Assembly (NCBI GenBank): GCA_022710665.1
Contig: JAKLGN010000093.1
Location: 1-5,374, forward strand
Origin: Methanoregula sp.
Lineage (GTDB): Archaea > Halobacteriota > Methanomicrobia > Methanomicrobiales > Methanospirillaceae
DNA length: 5,374 nucleotides
Direction: 5' to 3'
Shown here: one piece after another, positions 4,989-5,374 of the stretch
Numbering within the stretch: position 1 is the first letter of the stretch
How the letters are laid out: the number at the start of each line of letters is the position of its first letter
Position numbers and translations under genes: made by a program
Notes under the pieces: model-generated
What the model saw: only the letters and a program-made list of their open reading frames with translations
Told to the model about the DNA's origin: nothing
The model's database searches: none

Positions 4989-5374
4989 TCAGGTTGCGGG
5001 GGCACGGGGGGTATCGTGCACGGCCCTCGTCACCGCGTCTTCCGGTGATGAGCAGGGCATTACCCCGTCGATATCCCAGGTGTTTATCCCGTATACCGGA
5101 CGGCACGACTTCAGGGCGATAGCGATCTCGGACAATGTGCCATATTCCCCGCCGACCGCGATCACCGCATCAGCTGACAGGACCACGAGAATGTTCCGTG
5201 CATGGCCAAGGCCGGTGCGGATGACGATATCAAGATACGGGTTACCCCCCACCGTGCCAGGCAGGATGCCGACCGTGATCCCCCCGGCGTTCCGTGCCCC
5301 TTTGCACGCCGCTTCCATCACCCCGCTGAGTCCCCCGCACACGAGCACGGCGCCTTTTTCCGCAACCAGCCGTC
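4989..5374 (-). CDS. TIGR00725/LOG-like Rossmann-fold protein (N-terminus outside window)
   Basis: The frame is open from the right edge (first full codon 5370-5372) to a TGA at 4989-4991: 127 visible residues of a family usually about 155-165 long, so the first strand and loop are missing. The visible part has the family's nucleotide-binding motifs: VCGGLSGVMEAACKGA (10-25 of the visible part), then PGTVGGNPYLDIVIRTGLGHARN, then AVGGEYGTLSEIAIAL. The last corresponds to the PGGxGTxxE motif of LOG phosphoribohydrolases, but with Val in place of the Pro, as is usual for TIGR00725. Relatives include cytokinin-activating LOG enzymes and the molybdenum-cofactor carrier protein of green algae; the function of archaeal members is not established. 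The GTG at 5348 is an internal Val because the conserved strand continues upstream of it (LVAEKGA). The ragged Pro/Ala end (HDTPRAPAT) follows the last recognisable helix. Confidence 0.88.
   Translation of the reverse strand, partial: RLVAEKGAVLVCGGLSGVMEAACKGARNAGGITVGILPGTVGGNPYLDIVIRTGLGHARNILVVLSADAVIAVGGEYGTLSEIAIALKSCRPVYGINTWDIDGVMPCSSPEDAVTRAVHDTPRAPAT

Overview
The window looks like a chromosomal piece of a GC-rich methanogenic archaeon, most likely order Methanomicrobiales (a Methanoregula/Methanosphaerula-like organism). This rests on an archaeal-type FtsZ, a single-span SecE, a short Spt5/NusG with one KOW domain, an archaeal/plant-type D-aminoacyl-tRNA deacylase (DTD2), and Shine-Dalgarno sites built on AGGAGGTGATCC. 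The placement comes from protein families read by eye, not from a database search.

Layout: (1) 2-553 (+), the C-terminal two thirds or so of an ABC-2 type transporter permease, running in from the left edge. (2) 593-1009 (-), a short exported or membrane-anchored protein of unknown function, convergent with the permease; hairpins fill the 39-base gap. A TATA-like element at 1106-1116 favours the internal start. (3) 1117-1342, intergenic DNA with a direct/inverted repeat and two perfect GC-rich hairpins next to T-tracts (on the minus strand) that end the next operon; it looks like a dispersed repeat or terminator module. (4) 1343-4496 (-), a tightly packed operon transcribed right to left: dtdA (D-aminoacyl-tRNA deacylase), ftsZ, secE, nusG/spt5. 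dtdA and ftsZ overlap by 4 bases (ATGA), ftsZ and secE are 6 bases apart, and secE and nusG are 11 apart. (5) 4497-4585, an 89-base divergent promoter region. (6) 4586-4762 (+), an unrecognised 58-residue protein with four cysteines and a C-terminal CQLGCF motif. (7) 4763-4988, a convergent intergenic region with a nested hairpin and a C9 tract. (8) 4989-right edge (-), a TIGR00725/LOG-like Rossmann protein lacking its N-terminus.

The central operon joins translation quality control (DtdA), cell division (FtsZ), protein export (SecE) and transcription elongation (Spt5). In many archaea ftsZ-secE-nusG is followed by the ribosomal stalk genes rpl11-rpl1-rplP0-rpl12. Here transcription appears to stop straight after nusG and none of those genes is in the window. 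I see no CRISPR array, tRNA, rRNA, transposase, toxin-antitoxin pair or defence system. The less ordinary elements are the small CQLGCF protein, the long C-terminal extension of DtdA, and the two structured intergenic regions.
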